Source: an uncultured Oscillospiraceae bacterium
GTDB taxonomy: Bacteria > Bacillota > Clostridia > Oscillospirales > Oscillospiraceae
DNA length: 6,832 nt
NCBI GenBank assembly: GCA_902497145.1
Contig: CABVDR010000096.1
Coordinates: 1 to 6,832, forward strand
Reading direction: 5' to 3'
This document shows, piece by piece, positions 6,580 through 6,832 of this stretch. The notes under the pieces were generated by a model, which worked only from the letters and a program-made list of their open reading frames with translations, was not told the origin of the DNA and did not search any database. The number at the start of each line of letters is the position of its first letter. Position 1 is the first letter of the stretch. The position numbers and the translations under genes are program-made.

Positions 6580-6595
6580 AATGACAGATTTCATT
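6580..6595. repeat. Short dyad AATGA-N6-TCATT in the divergent promoter gap
   Basis: Perfect 5-bp arms AATGA (6580-6584) and TCATT (6591-6595) surround six bases. The dyad is centred about 77 bp upstream of the predicted start of the gene at 6718 and lies in the leader of the divergent lysR gene. Dyads this short are common in AT-rich DNA, so this is only a possible regulator site. Confidence 0.25.
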
Positions 6596-6608
6596 GGTCT
6601 CGCCTATG

Positions 6609-6635
6609 TATTTGATTATAAACCTCTATTTGATT
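6609..6635. repeat. Direct repeat TATTTGATT, two copies 18 bp apart
   Basis: The nine bases TATTTGATT occur at 6609-6617 and again at 6627-6635. The first copy overlaps the candidate -10 box of the minus-strand lysR gene. The second contains the candidate -35 box (TTGATT) of the plus-strand gene at 6718. Both copies have a nearby CTATG (6604-6608 and 6636-6640). It may be a pair of protein-binding half-sites. Confidence 0.5.
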
Positions 6636-6643
6636 CTATGCAA
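6615..6643 (-). promoter_or_regulatory. Candidate promoter of the second LysR gene
   Basis: On the minus strand, TTGCAT (6643 to 6638, three of six) is followed after 17 bp by a perfect TATAAT (6620 to 6615). The start would be near 6608, giving a leader of about 60 nt. Its -35 box lies within the spacer of the opposing promoter, so both promoters occupy the same DNA. Confidence 0.55.
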
Positions 6644-6658
6644 CGCCGTTGTTATAAT
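6630..6658 (+). promoter_or_regulatory. Candidate promoter of the gene at 6718
   Basis: TTGATT (6630-6635, four of six) and a perfect TATAAT (6653-6658) are separated by the optimal 17 bp. Transcription would start near 6665, giving a leader of about 53 nt that ends at AGGAGG. This is the best consensus promoter in the window. Confidence 0.7.
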
Positions 6659-6687
6659 CGGATCATCAAACCGGATTCACGATCCGA
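6658..6687 (+). promoter_or_regulatory. Dyad over the predicted transcription start, candidate operator or leader stem
   Basis: TCGGATC (6658-6664) and GATCCGA (6681-6687) are perfect 7-bp arms around 16 bases. The dyad begins at the last base of the -10 box and extends to about +23, where a bound repressor would block initiation. It is less likely to act as an RNA stem, because most of the left arm lies upstream of the predicted start at 6665. Confidence 0.35.
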
Positions 6688-6717
6688 AAACCGAACATTT
6701 TGTGAGGAGGAAGCACA

Positions 6718-6832
6718 ATGATCCAGTTGTTTGAACACGGCGTGTATCTGCTCCACGGCGAGACCATCGTAGACGAGACCGACCGGGAGCAGCTCACCGG
6801 CCGCCTGGGGGCTGTCCCCACCAAGGACGATG
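6718..6832 (+). CDS. 5' end of a gene, possibly an aconitase-family hydratase
   Basis: Thirty-eight codons are visible before the window ends (MIQLFEHGVYLLHGETIVDE, then TDREQLTGRLGAVPTKDD). The ATG at 6718 has an ideal AGGAGG (6705-6710) 7 bp upstream and a strong candidate promoter further up, so the gene is surely real and begins here. From memory of family sequences, the GVYLLHGE start followed by a TG-x-V/V-P-T-K-D-D stretch resembles the N terminus of the large aconitase-superfamily proteins annotated as 'hydratase' (YbhJ-like) in Clostridia. No catalytic or iron-sulfur residue lies in the visible part, so this is a tentative guess. The context agrees with it: a divergent LysR gene, and NADP-isocitrate dehydrogenase a few kilobases away. 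The gene is cut by the window edge, not broken. Confidence 0.5.
   Translation, partial: MIQLFEHGVYLLHGETIVDETDREQLTGRLGAVPTKDD

Noticed and set aside
6563..6581. AT-rich palindromes AATTTAAATT and TTATTAATAA
   Set aside because: Both are simple A/T palindromes expected in an AT-rich leader; they have no GC-containing arms and no support as operators.

Overview
The window holds ordinary, densely packed bacterial chromosome: six complete or nearly complete protein genes, one more that begins at the right edge, and no RNA genes, CRISPR arrays or insertion sequences. GC content looks moderately high in the genes (many codons end in G or C) and low in the promoter gaps. Start codons follow AGGAGG-type ribosome sites. 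Together with the protein types (YaaA, BCP peroxiredoxin, homodimeric NADP-IDH, a DUF6282-type hydrolase, LysR pairs), this suggests a GC-rich anaerobic Clostridia member, perhaps an Oscillospiraceae gut bacterium. That assignment is inference and has not been tested by search.

Left block (1-1075, + strand): the 3' part of a yaaA-type gene and a bcp peroxiredoxin lie 5 bp apart and look like a small peroxide-defence operon. It ends in a perfect 17-bp inverted repeat with T tracts in both directions, which also terminates the convergent operon to its right.

Middle block (1094-4533, - strand): three closely spaced genes read right to left. They are a DUF6282-like metal-dependent hydrolase, a MatC/ion-transporter-superfamily organic-acid carrier, and NADP-dependent isocitrate dehydrogenase (icd). 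The 22- and 28-bp gaps carry ribosome sites, so this looks like one transcript. A divergent LysR regulator (4698-5618, +) lies across a 164-bp gap. That gap contains overlapping promoter candidates and a perfect 12-bp inverted repeat enclosing a T-N11-A LysR-type box, placed near -65 of the candidate operon promoter.

Right block (5615-6832): a second LysR gene (-) runs tail to tail into the first, with their stop codons overlapping in TTAA. It is divergent from a gene starting at 6718, whose first 38 codons tentatively resemble the aconitase-family hydratases annotated simply as 'hydratase'. The gap between them has interleaved divergent promoters, a 9-bp direct repeat and a dyad over the predicted start of transcription.

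Taken together, the right four-fifths of the window looks like an organic-acid module under two LysR regulators: uptake by the MatC-like carrier, an unknown hydrolytic step, isocitrate oxidation to 2-oxoglutarate, and possibly an aconitase-like hydration step beyond the right edge. The substrate cannot be read from the sequence. I found no clearly new molecular system. The most interesting points are the gene combination and the regulatory DNA between the divergent pairs.
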